From contig CM023454.1 in NCBI GenBank assembly GCA_013339765.2, forward strand, positions 38,956,950-39,020,949: a stretch of 64,000 nt of DNA. The letters are read 5' to 3'. The position numbers and the translations under genes are program-made. The notes below the pieces were generated by a model. That model was not told the origin of the DNA, ran no database searches, and was given only the letters and a program-made list of their open reading frames with translations. The DNA is from Haemaphysalis longicornis. Lineage: Eukaryota > Arthropoda > Arachnida > Ixodida > Ixodidae. Positions 21,950 through 30,400 of the stretch are shown piece by piece; position 1 is the stretch's first letter, and the number at the start of each line of letters is the position of its first letter.

Positions 21950-22836
21950 CTTCACGTCCGCACCCCGAGTCTTGGTGACGAGGCTTGCCGGGCAGTTCCG
22001 TCTCGTGAACAGATCGTCCGCCTTCTCCTTGTTAAGCTTCGCGTCTTCCAGGATCGCACGCTCAATCTCCACGATGTTCTGCAGACGCTTCCGTTCTATG
22101 ATGTAGCTCATGGTGCTGACTGTACTCGTGAGCTGCTTGTCCAGCTCCCTCGCACGTTCCTCGTGCTGCTCCAGTTCTCCCGCCAACCTCTGTGCTTCTT
22201 CCTGGACTCCCTTCAGCATCGTAATTTCCTTTTGCTTCATGATCTGCGTCTTCCGCACCGCATAGTTGCTTGGATTTCGCTTAAAACGCTGCTTCTCGCT
22301 CACGATGGTCTCGACGTCTGACTCCTTGTACTGGCAGTTGAGTGCGCCCTGAACATCCTTCAGCTTCCTCGCCACCTCTTTCGTTGTCTGAAACCGAGCC
22401 CTGCGAGTTTCACCCCTTCTGTCCACTTGTAAAAGTTTGAGTCGGTGGAGTCTTGGTTGGACACAACTCGAGCTCGGAAGACCCACTCCTGCTTGCCATG
22501 CTTCAGCCTCAAGCCCTTATTGGTTCGGGGCCGTCCCAGTGTGTACACTTTGGCCTTGCTGACTTCTTGGATCTTGCTGACTTCTTCCTTCGTGGCGACA
22601 ATTTGCGGATGGGCCACCTTCTCATCTTCCAATGATGAGGACGAAGATGAGGAAGAATGGCGCCGTTCTGACGAGTCGCCACCAGCCTTGTTGTCCTCTT
22701 CGCAATCTCGGTCGGAAGTGTCATAATCTTCGTCATCCGAATAAATGTCTCTGGCTTTGAGCTTCCTAGCCATCTGGGCCTGGGAATCCTCCCCTTCCAG
22801 CGACTTGCGCTTCTCCTTTTCCTCTTCCTCCTTCTG
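21950..22836 (-). pseudogene. RTF1: RTF1 (Paf1 complex / Plus3 domain) retrosequence inside a BEL/Pao element
   Basis: RTF1 is a nuclear transcription elongation factor of the Paf1 complex; its Plus3 domain binds phosphorylated Spt5. Reading leftward from about 22,836: a Lys/Glu-rich stretch, ARDIYSDDEDYDTSDRD, a Ser run, TKEEVSKI, then KVYTLGRPRTNKGLRLKHG (Plus3), SNQDSTDSNFYKWTE, a frameshift near 22,400, then KESDVETIVSEKQRF, KRNPSNYA, a long charged helix, TMSYIIERKRLQNIVE and LFTRRNCPASLVTKTR. This order matches animal RTF1. No introns interrupt it. About 40 residues between KI and KVYTLG are missing, removing the N-terminal half of Plus3. Both ends join BEL coding sequence directly, without a poly(A) tract. 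Confidence 0.88.
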
Positions 22837-22849
22837 CAGCTGCCCTGGC

Positions 22850-23605
22850 TGATGTTCAAACCGATGAAGCTGCCTTTTCAGCTTCATTCGGCTACACTTC
22901 CGTCGGTTCGTGGATGACGTGAGCACGGGCGTCTTAATCATGAGCGGTACTACGTAGCGACCTTCGCTCTTGTGTACTGCGCTACTAAACTGTAGGAGCG
23001 ACGGGTGTTTGTTGAGGCCGTGCCCCTCACCTGCATCGCTTATACCGATGGCGTCCAACCACCACATCACCGACGGGTCTCCCGGTCGGAACGCCATGCC
23101 CCAATCGTCAGTACAAGCCAGGAATAATGCAGTTGCACTGGTGGTACGTGGTGTCAGACGATGGCAGGCGTCAGTGTAGGTTCCTTGAACGACCCAACCG
23201 AATATTGTCTCCACGGCGCACAGGGTGTCGGTGAAGCGCTCGACACGTCCGGTTACAACCCTCCAGTAATTGTCAGGGCCTATCAACACGCTTATCATGG
23301 AGTACTGAGGTTTATCTTCTTGGGGATCGTCGGCTAAGGGTAAATTCCGGTCACGCAGCATTGCAATAACGGTGCTCTGTATGGCCGGGCCCTTCACAGT
23401 ACAGACCTCTGGAACTTCCAGAGCCTGGAGGGTCAGCTGATTTGATTCAAAGCGGCCACAGAGAGTTATGTTCACCCTTCGGCATTTGTACTGGCGTGGG
23501 AGGTTGCACTTGCCGAATGTGAACACTGCCAAATCCTAAGTTCCAGTGCTGGGTAGAGACAGTTGCCGCGATACGTCTTGACGGACGAAGGACCGTTGGC
23601 TTCCG
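22850..23605 (-). pseudogene. BEL/Pao protease end and protease-RT linker, in frame with RTF1
   Basis: The protease active-site loop RILLDTGSQRSFVRQDVSRQ lies near 23,625-23,560 with its catalytic Asp intact. After one TAG at 23,538-23,536 the same frame runs VFTFGKCNLPRQYKCRRVNI, then LIGPDNYWRVVTGRVERFTD and ETIFGWVVQGTY, the linker signature of BEL/Pao. It continues with WWLDAIGISDAGEG and HKSEGRYVVPL up to FEHQPGQLQ. The next codons are RTF1, still in frame. The RT palm expected after this point never appears. Confidence 0.85.
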
Positions 23606-23608
23606 GTA

Positions 23609-24148
23609 TCAAGCAGTATCCGTACCGGCACGCGGTCGCGGTTTCCGGACACCCACACCGTGGCGGTTTGGAGCAATACGGGTGACGAGGACGTGCTGCT
23701 TGCAGGAGCTGTTGTCACCTGCCTTCCTCGTTGTGTTTCCACCTTTCGGTTTTTGGCTCCGATAGGAGTAGGTGGTCGTGGAGTGCCCGTGGCTGCTCTT
23801 CCCCAAATGCCGTGCAGTGTAAAAATACGGCACCCTGAGCAGTGGTCGCACCTGAGCCCTGCTGCGGCTGGGGCAATTACGGGCAGTGTGGTCCCTTTTT
23901 CCAAACTTGAAACAGCAATGCTTCCTGCACAGCCGTCGGCGCTTTTCCTCCGCTGAGACTGTGGCGTGGCACCTACGTGTCGCGTGTCCTGGTACGTCGC
24001 AGAGGGTGCACTTAGTCTGCGAAGCCATGAACGGATCGGCACCTGGCGATGTGGACCGTGCTGGCAGTGCTAGGGTGGATGGTATTCGAGGCGGTGTCAC
24101 GTTGCGGTTAGCTGGCAACCTCCTTGAAGTGGGTTTCTCGCGTAACAC
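23609..24148 (-). pseudogene. BEL/Pao gag zinc-knuckle region
   Basis: Residues 47-60 of this frame give CTLCDVPGHATRRC (C-x2-C-x4-H-x4-C). A second knuckle (CCFKFGKRDHTARNC) has lost one Cys to Phe. The intervening SAEEKRRRLCRKH is the standard spacer of BEL gag. The frame differs from the protease frame that overlaps it, so a shift lies between them. Gag packages element RNA. Confidence 0.75.
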
Positions 24149-24172
24149 TCCACTCTCCTCTCTGCTTTCAAC

Positions 24173-25150
24173 CTACACTTGCAGGAACTTCAGATTAGCC
24201 TTGACTTGCTCTTCTCGTGATTCAGCTTCAGCGTCCGCTCCGGCCATGTCGGACTTCGTGCGCTTGCGGTACAGGATTGCCAGATACTCTGGCAATGAGC
24301 GCATCAGCACCCGGTGTAGAACAACCGCGTAATCTGCAGACGGCATGCCAAGGCTACCGAAACATCCGGTCCGGAATTGGATCTGCTCATAGAGGTCTCG
24401 CGGACGTGAAACTTGAGACGATGACTCAACTGGCTCGATGGAAAGCAGGCTGTCTATGTGGTTATCGATGAGGACGTCCTTTCTGTCGTAGCGTTCAGTG
24501 AGCACCTTGACGGCAATCTTATTTTTTGCGTCAATAAGGCGTATACCTTCGATTGCCCGCTTGCAGCGCCGGCCAGGTAAGACTTCAAATACTGGAACTT
24601 TTCAATGTCGGCGAGATCGGGGTGAGCGTGTATGGTGGCCTCATAGTGTTCCCAAAAGCCCTCCCATTCACGGCTCTCACCGGCAAAGACGGGTACTTGA
24701 AGCTTTGGCAAATTCACGCGCAGACCCGGTGCTCGTGGCCTACCGTGAGCGGCGGTATTTTCGCTGATGAGCTCCGTATGAGCAGCTCCGATGGCGTTGC
24801 TGGACCCTTTGCTAGTCTTCGCAAGCCTCTGTAGCTGGCTTTCACTGACAGGAGCACCAGCCGTAGCGCGCGCGTCTCATGGCGAAACGAAGCCTGATCA
24901 TCGCGTTGACGATCTTCTCACGGTAATCTATAGCACCCGCGGACTTCTTTATCAAACGCCTCATCGTCAAGGGAGTCGGCGATCTTGCTGTCCATCTCAG
25001 CGAGCGCGGACTCTTTAGAGCGAAGCCCGTGGATAATTTCCTGGAGGTCGCCCAATGACACTTGAGTGTCCTCCCGCCGGATATCGCTGGCCACGGTCAG
25101 AAGTCAGGTGGTAGAACCACGAAGGATGCCTCGCTGCCTGCGCAGCTTCT
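24173..25150 (-). pseudogene. BEL/Pao gag (DUF1759-type) remnant
   Basis: The frame at 24,717-24,560 reads NLPKLQVPVFAGESREWEGF, then WEHYEATIHAHPDLADIEKF and QYLKSYLAGAA, the DUF1759 core of BEL gag (LPKxxLPxFxGdxxxWxxFWd). After a short frame change, KVLTERYDRKDVLIDNHIDS continues it and the sequence runs on to the knuckles. The N-terminal part (25,150-24,800) is recognisable only as charged, heavily shifted sequence. Confidence 0.75.
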
Positions 25151-25192
25151 CCATGCGCGGTAACGTATCGGTGCGATGGATGACGGCCGCCT

Positions 25193-25211
25193 CCCGGGTT
25201 TTACGGCACCA
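25193..25211 (-). promoter_or_regulatory. primer-binding site of the BEL/Pao element
   Basis: Four bases inside the 5' LTR edge the minus strand reads TGGTGCCGTAAAACCCGGG. It starts with TGG, as tRNA-primed sites do, and resembles the TGGCGCCGTGACCCGGGA type common in BEL/Pao elements. Confidence 0.65.
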
Positions 25212-25215
25212 GAAA

Positions 25216-25398
25216 TATTGAGACAACGAAGAGATCAACACCCGCGTTACCAGTTTAAACACCTGATCCTGGTTCTCTTCTTTCTTTGTTGCGTGCTCAC
25301 GCGCATACCCCGCTGCCCGCCCTCTTCGTCCTCTTCTCTAGTTGCGGCTGCGAGGCGCATGGCGCTTCCCGCCACTGCTTCCCGCGGGAAACTCAACA
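25216..25398 (-). repeat. 5' LTR of the BEL/Pao element
   Basis: Same 183-bp length as the 3' LTR and the same ends (TGTTGAG...CTCAATA on the minus strand). The ATGAG duplication follows at 25,399-25,403. Confidence 0.85.
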
Positions 25399-25403
25399 AT
25401 GAG

Positions 25404-25505
25404 AATCCCGAGAGCAGCTTTATGACGTGCAGCTCAAGATCTGCGACGCTCTTTTGCCCTAGATCACTTTCGCCTACTACACGGATCAGCAAGATACGAC
25501 ACGCT
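25404..25505 (+). pseudogene. Ty3 element 2 gag, continuation after the BEL insertion
   Basis: Counting the ATGAG duplication once, the codons before the insertion (TAT GAG) are followed directly by AAT CCC GAG AGC AGC, giving YE-NPESSF. This matches the WYENHEASF step of Ty3 gag. It ends in a stop near 25,505. Confidence 0.55.
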
Positions 25506-25599
25506 TGAAACCTTTCTGTTTTTGATGGCCAATCAGTCACCACTATACTGAACGCAATACTACCACTTCACGCCGAAAGCGAAAACGCGAAACTGCATT

Positions 25600-25920
25600 T
25601 ATATACAGAACCAGGACAAGAAGCCCTGCAACTGGCTCGCTTGCGAACAAGATGGCCACAGCTGTACGATTCCCCACGCCACAACGTCCGCCACAGGGCT
25701 GTTACTTACAAACATGGTAACAGGCCCCGTATATCCCCCCGTTTGAAGTCAAGGTCTCTTTGAAAAATCTTAAACAGTACTTTAACTATATCGAATGCTA
25801 CGCCAGGTGACGGAGGTAATATACGCCACCATCGACGACGTGCCCGTGTCTGGACGACGCTGAAACTCGCGTCCTGATGTGGTACAGGTAGCCCACATAA
25901 AGCCCTATTTCAATCGCTGA
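25600..25920 (+). pseudogene. Ty3 element 2 integrase C-terminus
   Basis: LQLARLRTRWPQ, then RHNVRHRAVTYKHGNR, then in another frame LFEKSLKQYFNYIECYAR. The final block is VIYATIDDVPVSGRR...RPDVVQVAHIKPYFNR ending in TGA at about 25,920. These match the distal integrase blocks of Ty3 (YNVRHR.V.Y..GD, L.RRYFGPY, VVHVxRLKPYF). A purine run, gcgagaggggg, follows at 25,939 as a possible polypurine tract. Confidence 0.6.
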
Positions 25921-25970
25921 ATGACTCATTTTGGGCATTGCGAGAGGGGGAATTATTTTTTTATCTTTTA

Positions 25971-26265
25971 CGGTTGGTGGATCCGGATGATGGCGTTTCT
26001 ACCGGAGGGGGTGAATGTGTGGACTTGGTGCCAAGCAAGGCAATTCGTCGTTCAACGTGTTCATCAGTCACTGCACTCGGTACAAATACCGAGGAAGTGA
26101 TACGTTCGGTGTTGCGTCGTCGGCCAATAGCACGATGACGACAACAAAACGCATACTCCTGCAGCATGCTCAATGTCAGTAAACCAATTTTTCTCATGTC
26201 TGACTTGCGGTCTCGCGTATCCATTTAAAGTGACATTATAGTTGGCGCAACAATATACGGCCCAT
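25971..26265 (+). repeat. probable 3' LTR of Ty3 element 2
   Basis: Partner of 20,641-20,905, lying after the integrase end and purine run. Alignment is patchy and the right end is not fixed. Confidence 0.45.
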
Positions 26266-26290
26266 TTTGCTTGCGTCTCTTTACACGCCA

Positions 26291-27177
26291 TAGCATCTGC
26301 GACGAAGCATGTGCGTTCCGAGCACCCGTTACCTTTAAGGAAGTGTTCTTGCGTCACTGTTACCTCGTTTGCTTCAAACGCGTTGTGCAAAATTCCGATA
26401 CGAACCTTAAAAATTAATTTTTGTTAACTGAAATTCTGGAAAGTCTTTTAAGAGATGTTATATATGCGAATCAACACACACACTGGTGCTTTTTATTATC
26501 GGCAGGCGTTTTTCAGCCAAGTGGCATAGCTTAGCTCAAGAGCGTAATTCAGGGTGTCTTCTCGCCTCTTGCTGTCAAGTAACCTATAGGACTAGAAAAT
26601 GGTTTTGACTCCCTTTGGATCATGAACCACTGAGTGTGTGTTGTGAAATTGTTTCTTAGTAGGCTCGAGCGCAACAGTGATGCAGAGTTTAGATGACTTT
26701 AAAAAGCTTACCTTGCAATTTGAACTACAATAGCTTCCCGAAAGTGTGGTTTGAAATATGATGTTACGGCCGAGAACTATACTATTGTTCACGAAAGAGA
26801 CTCATTGAGAAAGTAAAAAAAAAACATTCACAATGTATTAAATTTTTTAAAAATCGATAAAGTACTATTAAAAACTTCTCACATTTTACATTGGAACTGG
26901 ACCAATTGTATATTGCACATTTTTTTTCTAAGCATCTAGGTAGAGCAGCTGCTTTCCCCCTTTAAAATCAGCTTGGTGTGAATATACACTTTCTAACCAT
27001 GGCATATCTTGTTTTAGAAAAAAAACATTTTAAAGTTTGGAAATGCTTTTGTTGCGAAATATCAGTATTGTTGATTCTCTATGAACAATGGAAGCAGAGT
27101 ATCGCTGTTATATGCAGTGTCTAAGGTTTTATTTTATATTAGGGCGAAACAGCCACGTGAAGTGTTGATTGAAAATT
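26291..27177. other. no recognisable feature
   Basis: AT-rich non-coding DNA with poly(A) and poly(T) runs near 26,815-26,930; nothing recognisable. Confidence 0.5.
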
Positions 27178-27402
27178 GAGTGATCGTGGGATTTTACGTG
27201 CCGAAGCAACACAGGGCTGTGTTTTGTGCCGTGGTATAGGGCTTCGAAGTATATATTGCCCAAAAGGGGGTCTTGAACATGGACCATGATGTCAAGTCAG
27301 GCGTGTTCTCGCTTTTCGCCTTTATGGTAAAACCAGCTACCATTGATGGGATTGACACTGTGTCATTGGGAAAAAAGTGAAACTCCCTAGCCACTCAGCA
27401 GC
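27178..27402 (-). repeat. diverged tRNA-derived SINE (Ruka-like)
   Basis: Shares with the better copy at 48,671-48,915, on the same strand, the phrases gtgccgaagcaac, ctcgcttttcgcct and the CTCAGCAGC-type segment near the tRNA-related head, in the same order and spacing. The promoter boxes are degraded. Confidence 0.65.
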
Positions 27403-27404
27403 AC

Positions 27405-30400
27405 GAAGGCCAAACAAGTATATATTGCTTTCAATAATGGTAGTGGCTGACAACCTCGATGCATTTTCAGGCACACGTGATCGAGTATAACGTAATTATT
27501 ATCACTTCAACATATACCGTACTAACTAAAATCCAAGCACACCGTCCCCCAGTCTAAGTGTGGGTGCTTTCGCGGAAGCATTTCGGGAAAAATGTCCGGG
27601 AAAAAATTGGAACAACAGTTGCCTGAGCGTCTAAGCAACCCAAGTTCCACACAACCACCTCAAGGTGGGTTTGGGACGCGTGGAACCGTGCCTGAGTTGA
27701 CATTTTGGCCAAGTTGTTAATGAAGTTTAACATGAAAAACTACTTGAATGGAAAAGAAGGCGACTAATGGAGGATACTCAAACCGGCTGCCCAAGCCACA
27801 CAAATGAGTCGTATGGCATTCAGGGTATCAGATGTAGGGGGTAGATTCACTGCATATATCTATCCTTCTTTTGAATATTTTCAAAACAAAACATAAATAA
27901 TTGCGCCTGCCTTGTCGAGATACGGTGTGACGGGTAGGGGTTTTTAAATTTTTTGAATCTAGCCCCCCCTCACTTTGGACATAAAGATCGTGGAAAAAAG
28001 AGTTTGCTTAGAATCGACTAAATAGGGTAGATCTTTAAAACGGCGCAAATTTATCAGAAACACTAGCACATTCCCATAGCAGCGTCTGCCACTGATCACA
28101 AAGATACATTTAAAGGCCTTTTCTTAATAACCTATAGAGCAAACAAACAACTACATAGACGCAGCTCTACAAGAGCTCACTGAAATATCAGTAACATTGA
28201 AATCAATTCAAAAACATATATCAAATGGAGTCTACATATGAAGTACCATAAATATGTACACCTTCAAATAGGTTGAAATCACGTCCAAATATAGACTACT
28301 AGCAATGCATGCTTATTATCAGAAACATTCAAATTATTTCGGATGCCGAAAATATAATAAACGTTTCCGGCTCAAGCTGATATGTTCGTTCAGTTTGCAG
28401 CAAACAGTCAGGAATGTTGAGTCCCTTGTGCGTAGCACGTATTTTGAATGTGATATTACTTTCCTGGAAGAATTCTCCAAGCCGGCCATTCAGATAGTAG
28501 GTATCCGTCAGTAAATGACTCGAGTGCAAAACAATAATTCGGCGGTATCGTTTAGGCAGAACGATTGAAGTAGCTCTAAAGGCTATTATTACACTCCATA
28601 TTTTGTACATTTGTAAATAAAGGAGTAACTACGCAACACCGCTTCACCTGGTGCTGGGAACGTTGTTAGGCAGACAAAAGCGCGATATAGTTTTGGTTGG
28701 ATAGCGGCATATAGGCGACTAAAAACAAGCAAACATACTTTCTAGTAAACTAAAATTAGTTAGTGCCAGTGACATGAAAGTAGTGTGCGCTTGTAGGGTC
28801 AAGTGACTTCTTGTGTTTTGACAGGTTACCAGAAACCTTTTTATGGTTTTGAGAGAACGTTAGGAGTTGGAAAGGTGCATTATGCAATGAATTGCACAAT
28901 TATCGATCCCATATTTCTTAAACTTCATAATTACCGAAATAAAACATAAGACATTGTTGTCCTTAGAGCCGCTGTAAATTTGTTTACTGGCTGTTTATCA
29001 GGTTTGCAATGTCGAATAGTTTGAAGTTGTTGGTTCACTTTTTAGGAAATATTGGCACAAAGTGAGGAATACACAATGAAGTACGTTTATGTTTTCCCAA
29101 AGTTGATATATGTACTGTTATAAAAACCGAAGCACTAATCTACTCAATCGATATTGCTTTATACCCATAAAAATATTACGCTTTACTAACGGGATCTTTT
29201 TAAAGAAAGCATAAATTTATTAAGTACAGAAGCATAAGAAAACTGTTTACATCCCAAACACAGGAATTTCTGCTTCTGGAAAGTTACTACTAGTGCGTGC
29301 GCTAGTAAGCCTTATTTGTAAAATCACTCTTGCTGTTTTTAAGCAATTGAAGAAGAATGGAGTTGCGATCAAATTACCAAGGCCCAACCATCGATTATGC
29401 GCGAATATAGCCGAGCTATTTATAGAAGATTGTGGACTCCCAGTATCATTTTTATTTACGTTGGTATTTTTTCTTTTAAAAATCACTGATTTTAAAGATA
29501 CGTTAGTTGAAAAGCGTCGAATATACTACCCCTGCGAGCAACCAGATTCCAAGATAACAGATTTGACTGCCGAAACATATATTGTAAGTTTTTTGGTGGA
29601 TTGCATGTTCCCTTTTTAGTTTCCTTATTTGTGTTCATACCTTCGTTCTGTGTCTGTATATATTTATTCTATATGAAGGAGCGCCAACGCTCACGTTTTG
29701 CCTCACCGCGCGCATGCTTACCCAAAGCCTTTGCCCCTTTAAATGATACGAGTTAATCCGAAGTTGACTACTTTTGGTTCTCTCAAGACTTTTTCTAGGC
29801 GTCTCGCGATTCCTGCCATCCTTGTTTCACCAGGGTCTCATTGGGTTCTGTGGGGCACCCAAAGCGTGCTGAATAAAGTTTTTGTTGGGACCGTAACCCG
29901 TTGGATTGCCTCCTAAACATGTAGGTGTTTCATTAGTTTCGTCGTGTAGTTCACATGTTTCTCTCAGTATATTCGAGGTTTGTCTTTCCTTGTTGAATTT
30001 TTCTGGGAGGGTGAACAGGTTGTGCTTTTATCTATGAATTGAATGTGGTAGGTTAGATATTGTCAGCATAACGTTTGGCGTGTACTTCTCAATGATGATA
30101 TGAAAAAAAAAATGGCAGAGGTAATATCCAAGTGAAAATGTGAATTAGTGTTTTGTCATCTGTTATGGTACGTAGGCTGTATTGTGTTCACGAGGCATGC
30201 TCCTGAAGTTGTCGGAAACTTTTATTTCGGCCGAACGTTACCATTTATGTTGAAAATCCACAAAAAAGTATTAGGCTTACTCAGGACGCCATCAGGATAA
30301 CAGGTTCAGAGAGCTGATCTAGCAGCGTCCTCGAAATCAGTGTTTGGGAGCTGGAGGTCGGCAGGGATGTAAATTGAGCTTGGAGGAGATATTACTTAAA

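Larger units (their letters stand above)
21294..25398 (-). mobile_element. BEL/Pao retrotransposon carrying a captured RTF1 sequence
   Basis: Two 183-bp LTRs (21,294-21,476 and 25,216-25,398) differ at 13 positions by my count. Both outer edges carry the 5-bp duplication ATGAG (21,289-21,293 and 25,399-25,403). Reading leftward from 25.2 kb: primer-binding site, gag, zinc knuckles, protease, protease-RT linker, then host RTF1 sequence, then the end of integrase, a purine tract and the 3' LTR. RT, RNase H and the integrase core are absent. Several stops and shifts make the copy inactive as read. It lies antisense inside the gag of a Ty3 element. Confidence 0.85.
20641..26290 (+). mobile_element. 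Ty3/gypsy retrotransposon 2, split by an antisense BEL/Pao element
   Basis: Gag sequence ends at 21,293, and its next codons are found at 25,404, on the far side of a BEL/Pao insertion. Diverged LTR-like segments lie at about 20,641-20,905 and about 25,971-26,265, sharing cagtcactg, ggtacaa...ccgag, a tctgac...gtctcgc phrase and gcaaca(c/a)atat. After the gag piece the element jumps to the integrase C-terminus at about 25,600-25,920, so most of pol was deleted. Outer ends are approximate; I found no target duplication. Confidence 0.6.

Noticed and set aside
21914..22321. Plus-strand open frame of 135 codons opposite RTF1
   Set aside because: It is the complement of the RTF1-derived coding sequence, whose codon bias keeps the opposite strand open; no independent similarity.
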